From Alphaproteobacteria bacterium (lineage in GTDB: Bacteria; Pseudomonadota; Alphaproteobacteria; Rs-D84): a DNA stretch of 37,382 nt. A program made the position numbers and the translations under genes. The notes below the pieces were generated by a model. That model did not search any database. It was not told the origin of the DNA and worked only from the letters and a program-made list of their open reading frames with translations. Positions 16,691-23,380 of this stretch are shown piece after piece (the first letter of the stretch is position 1; every line of letters starts with the position of its first letter). The stretch lies in the NCBI GenBank assembly GCA_017436325.1, contig JAFSDI010000018.1:1-37382 (forward strand), written 5' to 3'.

Positions 16691-17290
16691 TTATTTTACA
16701 GTTTTAACCTTATCGCCTGTGCTGACAGCAGACAGAATAACGACATCACCATCATTTAATCCGCTTGACAGATACGCGTTTTCAGAATCTTGACGTTCAA
16801 TAACAACATTTCTTATTGTTGCGATTCCATTTTCAACAATATGTACTTGATTATTTGATATTGCATACAGTGGCACAAAATGCCCATCTGCAACGAATTC
16901 AGCGAACTGTATACCATCATCAACATTTTCTGTGCGAACAATGTGCATACCTGTATTCAGGTCAATACCACGCGACACGGACTTGATAAGTCCATTGGCG
17001 ACACGTTGTCCCGCCTTCAGTCCATTTGCGCGTGCAACTGAAACATACGCGCGATTATTTTTGACGGACAGCGGTTCATACAAAGTACCTGTTTTTGTTG
17101 TGATTACAAGTGTTTCAACAGGTATTCCTTGGTCGGCAGAAACGCGTGATATATTATATACTTCTCGCCTATTTTCAGATGCTATTGTTGCGAATCTAAA
17201 ACCTGCCCATCCCAGCATAGTAATAATAAATACAATACCAAAAGTATGTTTAAAAATTTTTGAATGAATTATTTTTTCTATATGTTCCAT
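16691..17290 (-). CDS. Truncated-looking RND periplasmic adaptor (membrane fusion protein)
   Basis: The 199 residues start with a cytoplasmic tail and one membrane anchor (about 15-33, FGIVFIITMLGWAGF). The rest resembles the barrel and membrane-proximal part of adaptors such as AcrA: 'FVPLYAISNNQVHIVENGIA' then YLSSGLNDGDVVI. Normal adaptors are about 350-400 aa and contain an alpha-hairpin and lipoyl half-motifs. I see no hairpin or lipoyl domain here. It starts 2 bp after tolC and precedes the pump by 20 bp, so the operon position is the standard one. There is no internal stop or neighbouring frameshift, so this looks like a real short form rather than a pseudogene, but its family assignment is less certain. 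Confidence 0.7.
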   Translation of the reverse strand: MEHIEKIIHSKIFKHTFGIVFIITMLGWAGFRFATIASENRREVYNISRVSADQGIPVETLVITTKTGTLYEPLSVKNNRAYVSVARANGLKAGQRVANGLIKSVSRGIDLNTGMHIVRTENVDDGIQFAEFVADGHFVPLYAISNNQVHIVENGIATIRNVVIERQDSENAYLSSGLNDGDVVILSAVSTGDKVKTVK

Positions 17291-17292
17291 TT

Positions 17293-18612
17293 TTATTCAC
17301 CTAATTTTTTAATAGATTCTGCAGACATTAAAATTTTATATTTTGTATTAAGCAAGGCCAAATCTAGTTGATAAAGACCAGCAGAAACATCGGCTAATTC
17401 GACCGCAGATGTCTGTCCTGATGCAAAACGATTTTGTGACAGTGAGTATGTTTGTGCGGCTAAATCGCGTGCCTTGGCCAGTGTTGACATATTGTCACGC
17501 AAACGATTATATTGTGTGATTGCATTTTCGTATTTTTCGTTTGTTATTTTTCTTGCTTTATCTAAATCTTCGCGTGCTGCGATTGCGTTCATTGCCTCTG
17601 CGGTTGCGTTGGCGCGATTAAGTCCACCGTTAAAAATTGGTACTTGCAACGCGATACCCCAGTATGCAGATTGACTGCCTTTTTTATCAAACAAGTGTCC
17701 CGCATCACCAGACAGCGCCATATAACTATAAGACGCGGTTGCTGCCAATGTTGGGTATGAATCTGCACGTTTAGAGCGGGCCAGATTTTCATACATTTGC
17801 ACCTGTTGGTCAAGAATTTCCCATTCTGGTGTATTTTCAAGTTTTTTTGCATTTAATTCGTTAAATTTATTTGGGAAATTATCTGTCAGTATCAGTTCTT
17901 CATTAACATCAATACCTGCCATAATTTTCAGCATTCTGTGTGCGGTATCACGATTAAATTTTGCATCAGAAACATTAATTTCCTTTGTTGCGATATCGGA
18001 TTCTATTTTTAACAGATTGCTACGATGTGCGCGTCCTGTGGCTGTTAAGCTTTTTTTTGCATCGCGTGCATTTTTTAGGTCGCGTTCAGACAATTTTACA
18101 ATTTCATCTGTCATTTTTGCTGTCCAGTACAGGTCTGCCGCGGCATATTGGACTTCGCGAAGGGTTAATTCTTTTGCGGCCTCAGACATTTTTATTGCAG
18201 ATTTAACAGATTTAACAGCATTACCAATTTTACCAAATGTATAAATTGGCTGGGTCAAAGACAGCCCTGCTTGAAATATATTGTCTGGGATTTCGATATT
18301 TGCAATATCCATATCCAAAGAATCTGCTAAAATACCGCCCAGTTCTGCTGGTAATTGTATAGAATTTGATTTTGTTGGGTTTTCAACATTCACCATATTC
18401 ATATAAGACAAACTGCCATCAAGTTTGAACCAACGGTTTGCATTTGCAGCATCCAACGAAGCTTCTGCCTTTTTAAGATTTGCCTCTGCTTTTTTTAGGT
18501 CATTTGATTGCGCGATTATTTTATTTGTTGCATCCTGCAGGGATAAATCTAGCGCAAATGCATTTATGCTAAACAATATACCCAGCAAAGAAAAAAAGTA
18601 TTTTTTAGTCAT
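17293..18612 (-). CDS. TolC-family outer-membrane efflux channel
   Basis: A 439-residue protein with signal peptide (cleavage after SINAFA, about residue 20). Two homologous halves rich in coiled-coil heptads are evident (DLKKAEANLKKAEASLDAAN and the matching C-terminal YNRLRDNMSTLAKARDLAA), with strand pairs at TYSLSQNRFASGQTSAVEL and in the middle. This is the outer-membrane factor pattern: a trimeric channel-tunnel for RND or type I export. It overlaps the upstream marR gene by 8 bp, showing translational coupling. It lacks a lipobox, so it is not an OprM-type lipidated channel. Confidence 0.9.
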   Translation of the reverse strand: MTKKYFFSLLGILFSINAFALDLSLQDATNKIIAQSNDLKKAEANLKKAEASLDAANANRWFKLDGSLSYMNMVNVENPTKSNSIQLPAELGGILADSLDMDIANIEIPDNIFQAGLSLTQPIYTFGKIGNAVKSVKSAIKMSEAAKELTLREVQYAAADLYWTAKMTDEIVKLSERDLKNARDAKKSLTATGRAHRSNLLKIESDIATKEINVSDAKFNRDTAHRMLKIMAGIDVNEELILTDNFPNKFNELNAKKLENTPEWEILDQQVQMYENLARSKRADSYPTLAATASYSYMALSGDAGHLFDKKGSQSAYWGIALQVPIFNGGLNRANATAEAMNAIAAREDLDKARKITNEKYENAITQYNRLRDNMSTLAKARDLAAQTYSLSQNRFASGQTSAVELADVSAGLYQLDLALLNTKYKILMSAESIKKLGE

Positions 18613-19054
18613 TATCTATCTCCATATTATTCAAGACCTCTTTCATGGTACGTAATGCATCTGTCAGTCGCTTTTCATCTTCAGGACAGATATTTGAAAA
18701 AATCTTTTCGACCCCTGCGCGAAACAAGTCAATCGCACGCAGTGCTAACTCAGCACCAGATGGTGACACACAATACCATGTATTTCTGCGGTCATTTTCG
18801 TCAATTGTTCTGACTACAAATCCATCTTGTTCCAACTTTCGAAATGCGGCGCACAGATTGGGTGCAGAAACGTGTTCGCGGCGTGCAATGTCTTTCAGAC
18901 GTGCGGCCCCCCCTTGGTGTAAACGTACCAGAATAGATGTCAAAGCACGTGGATAACCAGTAAGTTCACTGCGTTCCAGACGGATTTTCTCAGCCAATCT
19001 ATCAAAAGTCCAAATATTGGCTTCTAATAAACGAATAAATTCCTTGCGTGACAT
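18605..19054 (-). CDS. MarR-family transcriptional regulator
   Basis: A 149-residue winged-helix protein. The recognition region reads RLKDIARREHVSAPNLCAAF followed by RKLEQDGFVVRTIDENDRRN, the standard MarR HTH and wing with the D-x-R-x-x motif. It is the first gene of an efflux operon (tolC, adaptor, pump), so it probably represses its own transcript and is released by a small-molecule ligand. The start at ATG 19054 has TAGGAG six bases upstream. A candidate operator overlaps the promoter. Confidence 0.92.
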   Translation of the reverse strand: MSRKEFIRLLEANIWTFDRLAEKIRLERSELTGYPRALTSILVRLHQGGAARLKDIARREHVSAPNLCAAFRKLEQDGFVVRTIDENDRRNTWYCVSPSGAELALRAIDLFRAGVEKIFSNICPEDEKRLTDALRTMKEVLNNMEIDND

Positions 19055-19097
19055 AAAAAACTCCTATATAATGCATTTGTATTAAAAAATGTTAAAA

Positions 19098-19134
19098 AAC
19101 TTAATTATTATAAGTTTTAATAAATTTAATTCAA
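19098..19134 (-). promoter_or_regulatory. marR-tolC promoter with candidate MarR operator
   Basis: On the minus strand TTGAAT (19134-19129) and TATAAT (19112-19107) are spaced by 16 bp. An inverted repeat AACTTA-N7-TAAGTT (19098-19116) overlaps the -10 box, where a repressor would block polymerase. MarR proteins bind such palindromes; the assignment is inference from position. Confidence 0.5.
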
Positions 19135-19186
19135 GTACTTTTTCATAAAAAAATAAAATTTTTACTATCGTTACTATGAAAAAGAC

Positions 19187-19214
19187 TTGCAAAGAGAATA
19201 AATATAATTATAAT
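19187..19214 (+). promoter_or_regulatory. Promoter of tRNA-Gln
   Basis: TTGCAA (19187-19192) and TATAAT (19209-19214) with 16-bp spacing would start transcription about 6 bp before the mature tRNA 5' end. Confidence 0.6.
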
Positions 19215-19226
19215 CGTGAAAGTCAC

Positions 19227-19300
19227 TGGGGTGTCGTCTAATGGTAGGACAAGAGATTTTGGTTCTCTTTATCATGGTTCGAATCCGTGCGCCCCAACCA
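19227..19300 (+). tRNA. tRNA-Gln (anticodon TTG)
   Basis: A complete 74-nt cloverleaf. The acceptor stem TGGGGTG (19227-19233) pairs with CGCCCCA (19290-19296), followed by discriminator A and an encoded CCA. The anticodon stem AGAGA/TCTCT encloses loop TTTTGGT with anticodon TTG, reading CAA for glutamine. The T arm contains GGTTCGAATCC. Its own promoter and terminator flank it. An 11-bp copy of its 3' part lies 190 bp downstream. Confidence 0.95.
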
Positions 19301-19337
19301 ATATTCAAACGCCCCATTTGGGGCGTTTTAATATTGG
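19298..19337 (+). terminator. Terminator of tRNA-Gln within a long palindrome
   Basis: AAACGCCCC (19307-19315), loop ATTT, GGGGCGTTT (19320-19328) then T. The flanks CCAATATT and AATATTGG extend the symmetry to almost 40 bp. Confidence 0.85.
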
Positions 19338-19690
19338 CTTTGTTGCGCCCGCTTGATTTGAAACATCGTCCGCCTTTGGCGTGACAGGTTCGACTATAAG
19401 TAAGCGAAAACAAGCCTTGCGTAGTTTGAGCGCTAACGAATGCGGCGCAGTGTCAGCACAGCTGACCGAGCCAATCCGTGCGCAATTTTTTCAGTTCGAA
19501 AGTTTAATTTCGATTTATTATCTTTCCGGACATACTTTCGAACCGAAAATAAATCACAAAAAAACATTAGAACCAGCAATAGGTTTATAAAACTAATGAA
19601 AATCTGCTCTAACTGGTCTTTTTATTCAAAGTGTTTGTGGTCGGCCAGCTTGACGCATTGATTTTTATCCCGTAGGCACTATATATGTGA
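19338..19690. other. Non-coding accessory stretch after tRNA-Gln (island scar)
   Basis: I find no credible gene. The first half (to about 19485) is visibly more GC-rich than the surroundings. It contains GGTTCGA (19386-19392) and an 11-bp copy of tRNA-Gln 3' sequence, AATCCGTGCGC (19473-19483, original at 19282-19292). The second half holds two interleaved perfect inverted repeats (19494-19503 with 19534-19543; 19512-19519 with 19548-19555). Together with the ankyrin gene and the GIY-YIG remnant beyond, it looks like the debris of a tRNA-targeted insertion. Confidence 0.45.
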
Positions 19691-19723
19691 TATAATTCAT
19701 TGGTAATCAAAAGGATACATACG

Positions 19724-20800
19724 ATGCGAGAAGCTAATAAGAAATTAATACAAGCGATATATGATGATAATATTCAGCAAATGATAAACGCCTTGGATAA
19801 TGGCGCCATTGTTGATTTACGAGATTCTCATGATAATACTCCATTGTTTTGCGTAAAAAGTAAGAATGCAGCAAAACTACTAATTGAACACGGCGCAGAT
19901 GTCAATGCAAAAAATCTTGATGGCAGAACAGCATTATCTTTTGTAAAATCGGTGGAAATTGCTGAATATTTAATATCAAATGGGGCGGATTTCAACTTTC
20001 TAGTTCGTGACGCGTGGCCTTTAATAGCTTTTGTTCAAAGTATAGAAATTGCAGAATTATTGATAAAACATGGGGTAGATGTAAATGCGCCTCTTTTTGA
20101 TACAAAAACTTTATTATTCTATACAACTAATATAGATTTTGCAAAGCTGTTAATTAACAATGGCGCTGACGTTAATGCGCAAGACTTAGAAGGTTATACC
20201 CCCTTATTTTTTGTTCAAAGCACTGAAAAAGCAGAGCTTTTGATAAAACACGGTGCGAATGTAAACGCCCAGGACAAAATATACGGAACTACACCCTTGT
20301 GTCATGTACAAAATATAGATATAGCCGATTGCTTAATAAAGCATGGAGCGAAAACAACCGCACCCAACGCCCCTAACACAACATTATTGCATAGAGCCCA
20401 AACAGCCACAGCAGCAGAGTTCTTAATAAAACATGGTGCTGATGTAAACGCACGTACAGAATCTGGAAGAACACCACTGCACGACACAACAAATGGCAAC
20501 ATCGCCAGAATATTGATACAATATGGCGCAGATATACAGGCTAGAGACTATTTTGGTCTATCACCACTACACTGCGCAACAAATTCTGAGGTTGCTGAGG
20601 TATTGATTGAGTGCGGCGCCGACCTTAATGCACGTGATAATTACGGTGGTACCCCGCTACACAACAACACATCACCAGAGATTGTATCTATGCTGATAAA
20701 ACATGGTGCCGATGTGAGCTTGCGTGATAATTCAGGAAAAACGCCATTGGATTATGATGTGCCAGAAGAAATAAAAATAATATTGCGAAGTGCCTTGTAA
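19724..20800 (+). CDS. Ankyrin-repeat protein
   Basis: The start chosen is ATG 19724, nine bases after AAAAGGA; the in-frame TTG at 19700 would lie upstream of that site. The 358 residues are almost entirely about twelve ankyrin repeats, for example TPLFFVQSTEKAELLIKHGA and later TPLHDTTNGNIARILIQYGA, each ending (N/Q)A(R/Q)D. The period is about 30 residues rather than the canonical 33, the short hairpin between the two helices having been trimmed in every copy. There is no signal peptide, membrane segment or extra domain. Ankyrin proteins bind other proteins and in host-associated bacteria are often effectors, but that is only inference here. It lies between tRNA-Gln and a GIY-YIG remnant, suggesting horizontal gain. 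Confidence 0.9.
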   Translation: MREANKKLIQAIYDDNIQQMINALDNGAIVDLRDSHDNTPLFCVKSKNAAKLLIEHGADVNAKNLDGRTALSFVKSVEIAEYLISNGADFNFLVRDAWPLIAFVQSIEIAELLIKHGVDVNAPLFDTKTLLFYTTNIDFAKLLINNGADVNAQDLEGYTPLFFVQSTEKAELLIKHGANVNAQDKIYGTTPLCHVQNIDIADCLIKHGAKTTAPNAPNTTLLHRAQTATAAEFLIKHGADVNARTESGRTPLHDTTNGNIARILIQYGADIQARDYFGLSPLHCATNSEVAEVLIECGADLNARDNYGGTPLHNNTSPEIVSMLIKHGADVSLRDNSGKTPLDYDVPEEIKIILRSAL

Positions 20801-20844
20801 AAAATGGTTCGCGTTATGCTGACCCCCCCCCAACCACACTTCGC

Positions 20845-20934
20845 GTCTGCGACGCTTCGTGTGGCAGGCCACACGGACGAAGCAGTTATCGCGAAGTAGT
20901 GTCGCCCGAAGTTTTAACGAAGGGGGACTTATAA
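20845..20934. other. GC-rich palindromic stretch upstream of the GIY-YIG remnant
   Basis: This non-coding segment contains CACACTTCG..CGAAGC and CACACG-type inverted pieces and ends CGAAGGGGGACTT just before a GIY-YIG start codon. Its composition differs sharply from the AT-rich flanks. Similar GC-rich palindromic leaders often precede small GIY-YIG genes in other genomes, from my recollection. With the truncated gene it marks the right side of the accessory region. Confidence 0.4.
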
Positions 20935-20997
20935 ATGTTTTATGTCTATCTTATAAAAAGCATTTCCCATCCAGAACAAAAATACATTGTCATATAA
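20935..20997 (+). pseudogene. Truncated GIY-YIG endonuclease gene (N-terminal remnant)
   Basis: The 20 codons MFYVYLIKSISHPEQKYIVI then TAA match the start of small UvrC-like GIY-YIG nucleases, where Y-V-Y-x-x and K-Y-I-G form the first strands of the catalytic domain. Translation ends exactly where the YIG glycine is expected, and nothing downstream restores the domain. The intact enzyme would be about 80-100 aa. It follows the GC-rich leader at 20845-20934. Confidence 0.65.
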
Positions 20998-21065
20998 ATT
21001 TTGGTATTGTTTTATTAGCAAAAAAATCCTAAACTAAAAGCCTATAACAAACAAAAGGATTTTAT

Positions 21066-21434
21066 ATGAAAAAAACTTATTTAGCATTATTGTGCTTAAC
21101 ATCATGTACACAGGTTGCACCAAATCAGTATATTGCGAATATGTATGCAAAAGGCACCCTAAATAACTATGAAGATACTGGTGTTGGTTGTCCAGAAAAC
21201 AAGAATTGCCCTGGTTGCCATGTGAAACATTTTGATCGTGTTAAACTGACTGTGGATGAGGTTTTATCTAATACAACATCTGAATTAGAAGGATGTATGG
21301 TTACAGTCCAAGATTCATTAGGTTTAAAAAATATTTCAGAGGTCAGATATATTCCTGCAACCTATACATATCCATGTGATGTGGTTTATGAAAAAGAAAA
21401 GGCGTATTTAAAAGCAATGGGCTTCAGTGAATAG
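21066..21434 (+). CDS. Small cysteine-containing lipoprotein, 122 aa
   Basis: A lipoprotein signal with lipobox LTSC (cysteine near residue 14) precedes about 108 residues of unknown family. A Cys cluster CPENKNCPGC around residues 39-48, plus single cysteines at ELEGC and YPC, points to disulphides or metal binding in the periplasm. AAAAGGA lies seven bases before the ATG. It is followed 19 bp later by the beta-barrel gene on the same strand. Confidence 0.75.
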   Translation: MKKTYLALLCLTSCTQVAPNQYIANMYAKGTLNNYEDTGVGCPENKNCPGCHVKHFDRVKLTVDEVLSNTTSELEGCMVTVQDSLGLKNISEVRYIPATYTYPCDVVYEKEKAYLKAMGFSE

Positions 21435-21453
21435 TGCAAAAAGGGATAATATA

Positions 21454-22128
21454 ATGAAAAAAGGGTTGTTATCAATAGTCAGTGTTGTATCAGTGCTGAT
21501 GTGTTCAAATGATGCATCTGCGTATGTAAAAACTATGAAAAGTAAATCTGTATACACACTTGGTGGCACAAAATCATCAACTGGGCCAAATCAGATGTAT
21601 ATATCTGCAGGATTTGGATTCGCCCCGTCTGTTAGTATGGGTGACGAAGATTTAGATTCTGCCGTGGCCTTGCGTGCGGCACTTGGGACAAGTGTCGGTG
21701 CGTTTCGATTCGAAAGTGAACTGAAATACACAACAGGCGCAGCATATGACGATTCGGAATTTTACTATGATGGTTATGGTTATACCGAATATGTGCTTGA
21801 ATTAGACAATTCGCAGTTTGCAGTGATGCTGAATGGTTATTATGATATAAACATTGCGAATAATTTTTCTGCATTTGCCACGGCTGGACTTGGTATTGCA
21901 TTTGATAAAACAGATATTGCTTTTTACATCAATGGTTATGATTACGGCATAGAACCTGTTGAAGAAACATTATTTGCATATCAGTTTGGCGCAGGTATAT
22001 CATATGCGATAACACCTATGATAACTGCTGATTTTATGTATCGATATGTTGGTACATCTAAATCTGATGAATTTGAAGAAGCGATATCGTATAATGAATT
22101 AAGCCTTGTCGCGCGATACAAGTTCTAA
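21454..22128 (+). CDS. Outer-membrane beta-barrel protein (OmpA-like/opacity porin type)
   Basis: The start chosen is ATG 21454 behind AAAAAGGG, giving 224 aa. The signal peptide ends SNDASA (about residue 24). The mature part alternates aromatic and polar residues in short strands (YISAGFGFAPSV, FAVMLNGYYDINI, FSAFATAGLGIAF, YQFGAGISYAI, LSLVARYKF) and ends in phenylalanine, the signal recognised by the BAM complex. Eight strands of this type resemble the opacity/OmpA-barrel superfamily. No peptidoglycan-binding domain follows. It is 19 bp downstream of the small lipoprotein. Confidence 0.85.
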   Translation: MKKGLLSIVSVVSVLMCSNDASAYVKTMKSKSVYTLGGTKSSTGPNQMYISAGFGFAPSVSMGDEDLDSAVALRAALGTSVGAFRFESELKYTTGAAYDDSEFYYDGYGYTEYVLELDNSQFAVMLNGYYDINIANNFSAFATAGLGIAFDKTDIAFYINGYDYGIEPVEETLFAYQFGAGISYAITPMITADFMYRYVGTSKSDEFEEAISYNELSLVARYKF

Positions 22129-22134
22129 AATCAT

Positions 22135-22160
22135 TCCGCCCGCTGGGCGGATTTTTTTTT
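22135..22160 (+). terminator. Terminator of the lipoprotein-OMP pair
   Basis: TCCGCCC (22135-22141), loop GCT, GGGCGGA (22145-22151), then nine T. Confidence 0.9.
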
Positions 22161-22248
22161 ACTTAAGGGGATTAAAAGCTTCTTTAAACTTGATTTTGTA
22201 TTTGTAATATATAATGGTATAGATTTGTTGATAACAAAAGGATTATAT

Positions 22249-22518
22249 ATGACAGCAGAAAAAAATGAATCAAAATCATTCAGTGTAACAATCTATATTC
22301 AGCAGGGCGAAAATTGTAAAGTATATCCAAATATAAAAAATTGCATATTGTTGCAAAAATTATATGATTTGCATTTACGCTTTAATCTGCCGCATAAAAT
22401 GAGAAAAAGCAGAATATTTTATCCAACGGCCTATTATGATAATGTAAGTGGTGTTTATCTGGATGTTAAAAAAATTGCAACAGAAATATGTGAACAATGC
22501 CAGAAAAAAACGCGTTAA
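22249..22518 (+). CDS. Hypothetical cytoplasmic protein, 89 aa
   Basis: The start chosen is ATG 22249, nine bases after AAAAGGA; an in-frame TTG upstream is not needed. The protein is basic and aromatic (KMRKSRIFYPTAYYDN), lacks signals and ends KIATEICEQCQKKTR. I do not recognise it. It is a single-gene unit with terminators on both sides. Confidence 0.65.
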   Translation: MTAEKNESKSFSVTIYIQQGENCKVYPNIKNCILLQKLYDLHLRFNLPHKMRKSRIFYPTAYYDNVSGVYLDVKKIATEICEQCQKKTR

Positions 22519-22544
22519 AAAAAGTGTCAAATGACACTTTTTTT
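22517..22544. terminator. Bidirectional terminator
   Basis: A 12-bp stem AAAAAAAGTGTC/GACACTTTTTTT with loop AAAT sits between two convergent genes and has T-runs in both directions. Confidence 0.9.
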
Positions 22545-23157
22545 ATTCAGTAATCACTTCAAAGATTAAATATTCAGCATTAGATTTTTCAAGTAACTTA
22601 TTTGCGACATCTGGCAACTTAATCAAAATTCTATCATAAGGGTTGACGGATATTATTTTATTATAAACAGGTTCATCGTCAACAAAAGCCAATCCGGTTT
22701 TTATTTTGACAGAATCATTTGTGTCATTAACCAAATAAAATTCAATAGATGTTATATTTATTTTTTCAACAAAGATATCATTACTGGTATCTGTTACAAC
22801 AGACAGTTTATCAGATGTTCTGACATACAGTCCATTATTTATAAACTGCAAAAAAATATCACTATCTGCATTCAAAGATTGTTTTACTATTGTAATGGGC
22901 AGTGAAAAATTTGCATAACTATTCCACATATCATCCGTTGAACATTTATTATAGTTTGCGCGAATATTTCTTGTTGCAAATTCCATTTGTATAGTTTGAA
23001 TATCGTCTTCGGAACATGATGGTACTGCAACACGTAAATCCGCGACAATTGTTTTATTTGTTTCAGAAATCAAATCAGAAAAATTAATAGTTGCACTAAG
23101 TTTTACAGCACACGCAATCACAGACAATATGCATAATCCAGCGAAAAATTTTTTCAT
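22543..23157 (-). CDS. Secreted or membrane-anchored hypothetical protein, 204 aa
   Basis: The N-terminus (MKKFFAGLCILSVIACAVKL) is a signal peptide; the SVIAC site could act as a lipobox, though its +2 residue is unusual. The pattern NFSDLISETNKTIVADLRV with following VPSC, a second Cys pair, then ANFSLPITIV resembles small lipoproteins carried by enterobacterial prophages and plasmids. That match is from memory and weak. It is transcribed divergently from the autotransporter and convergently with the 89-aa gene. Confidence 0.7.
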   Translation of the reverse strand: MKKFFAGLCILSVIACAVKLSATINFSDLISETNKTIVADLRVAVPSCSEDDIQTIQMEFATRNIRANYNKCSTDDMWNSYANFSLPITIVKQSLNADSDIFLQFINNGLYVRTSDKLSVVTDTSNDIFVEKINITSIEFYLVNDTNDSVKIKTGLAFVDDEPVYNKIISVNPYDRILIKLPDVANKLLEKSNAEYLIFEVITE

Positions 23158-23380
23158 AATTTCTTCCTTTTGTTAAACGACAAATTCAGTATATAAAATT
23201 AAAATTTAATTTGCAATTATTATGAATGATGCATAAAAAAACATTTAAAAAAAATTATTTTATTAGTTTGGTTGATTTTAATATTTTTTATCCTATCATC
23301 AGGATATAAAACATAAAATAAACGATTCGAAAACAAGTTTTTTATGTTTATTTTTGTTTTAATAAAAGAAAGGAGAATTT
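23158..23380. promoter_or_regulatory. Divergent intergenic region upstream of the autotransporter
   Basis: Very AT-rich. It must hold promoters for both flanking genes. A short inverted repeat TATCCT-ATCATC-AGGATA (23289-23306) lies about 75 bp upstream of the autotransporter start and could be an operator. AAAGGAG at 23367-23373 is the autotransporter ribosome-binding site. I see no gene. Confidence 0.4.

Noticed and set aside
19174..19413. 79-codon minus-strand frame across tRNA-Gln
   Set aside because: It is antisense to the tRNA and its terminator; a common false gene call.
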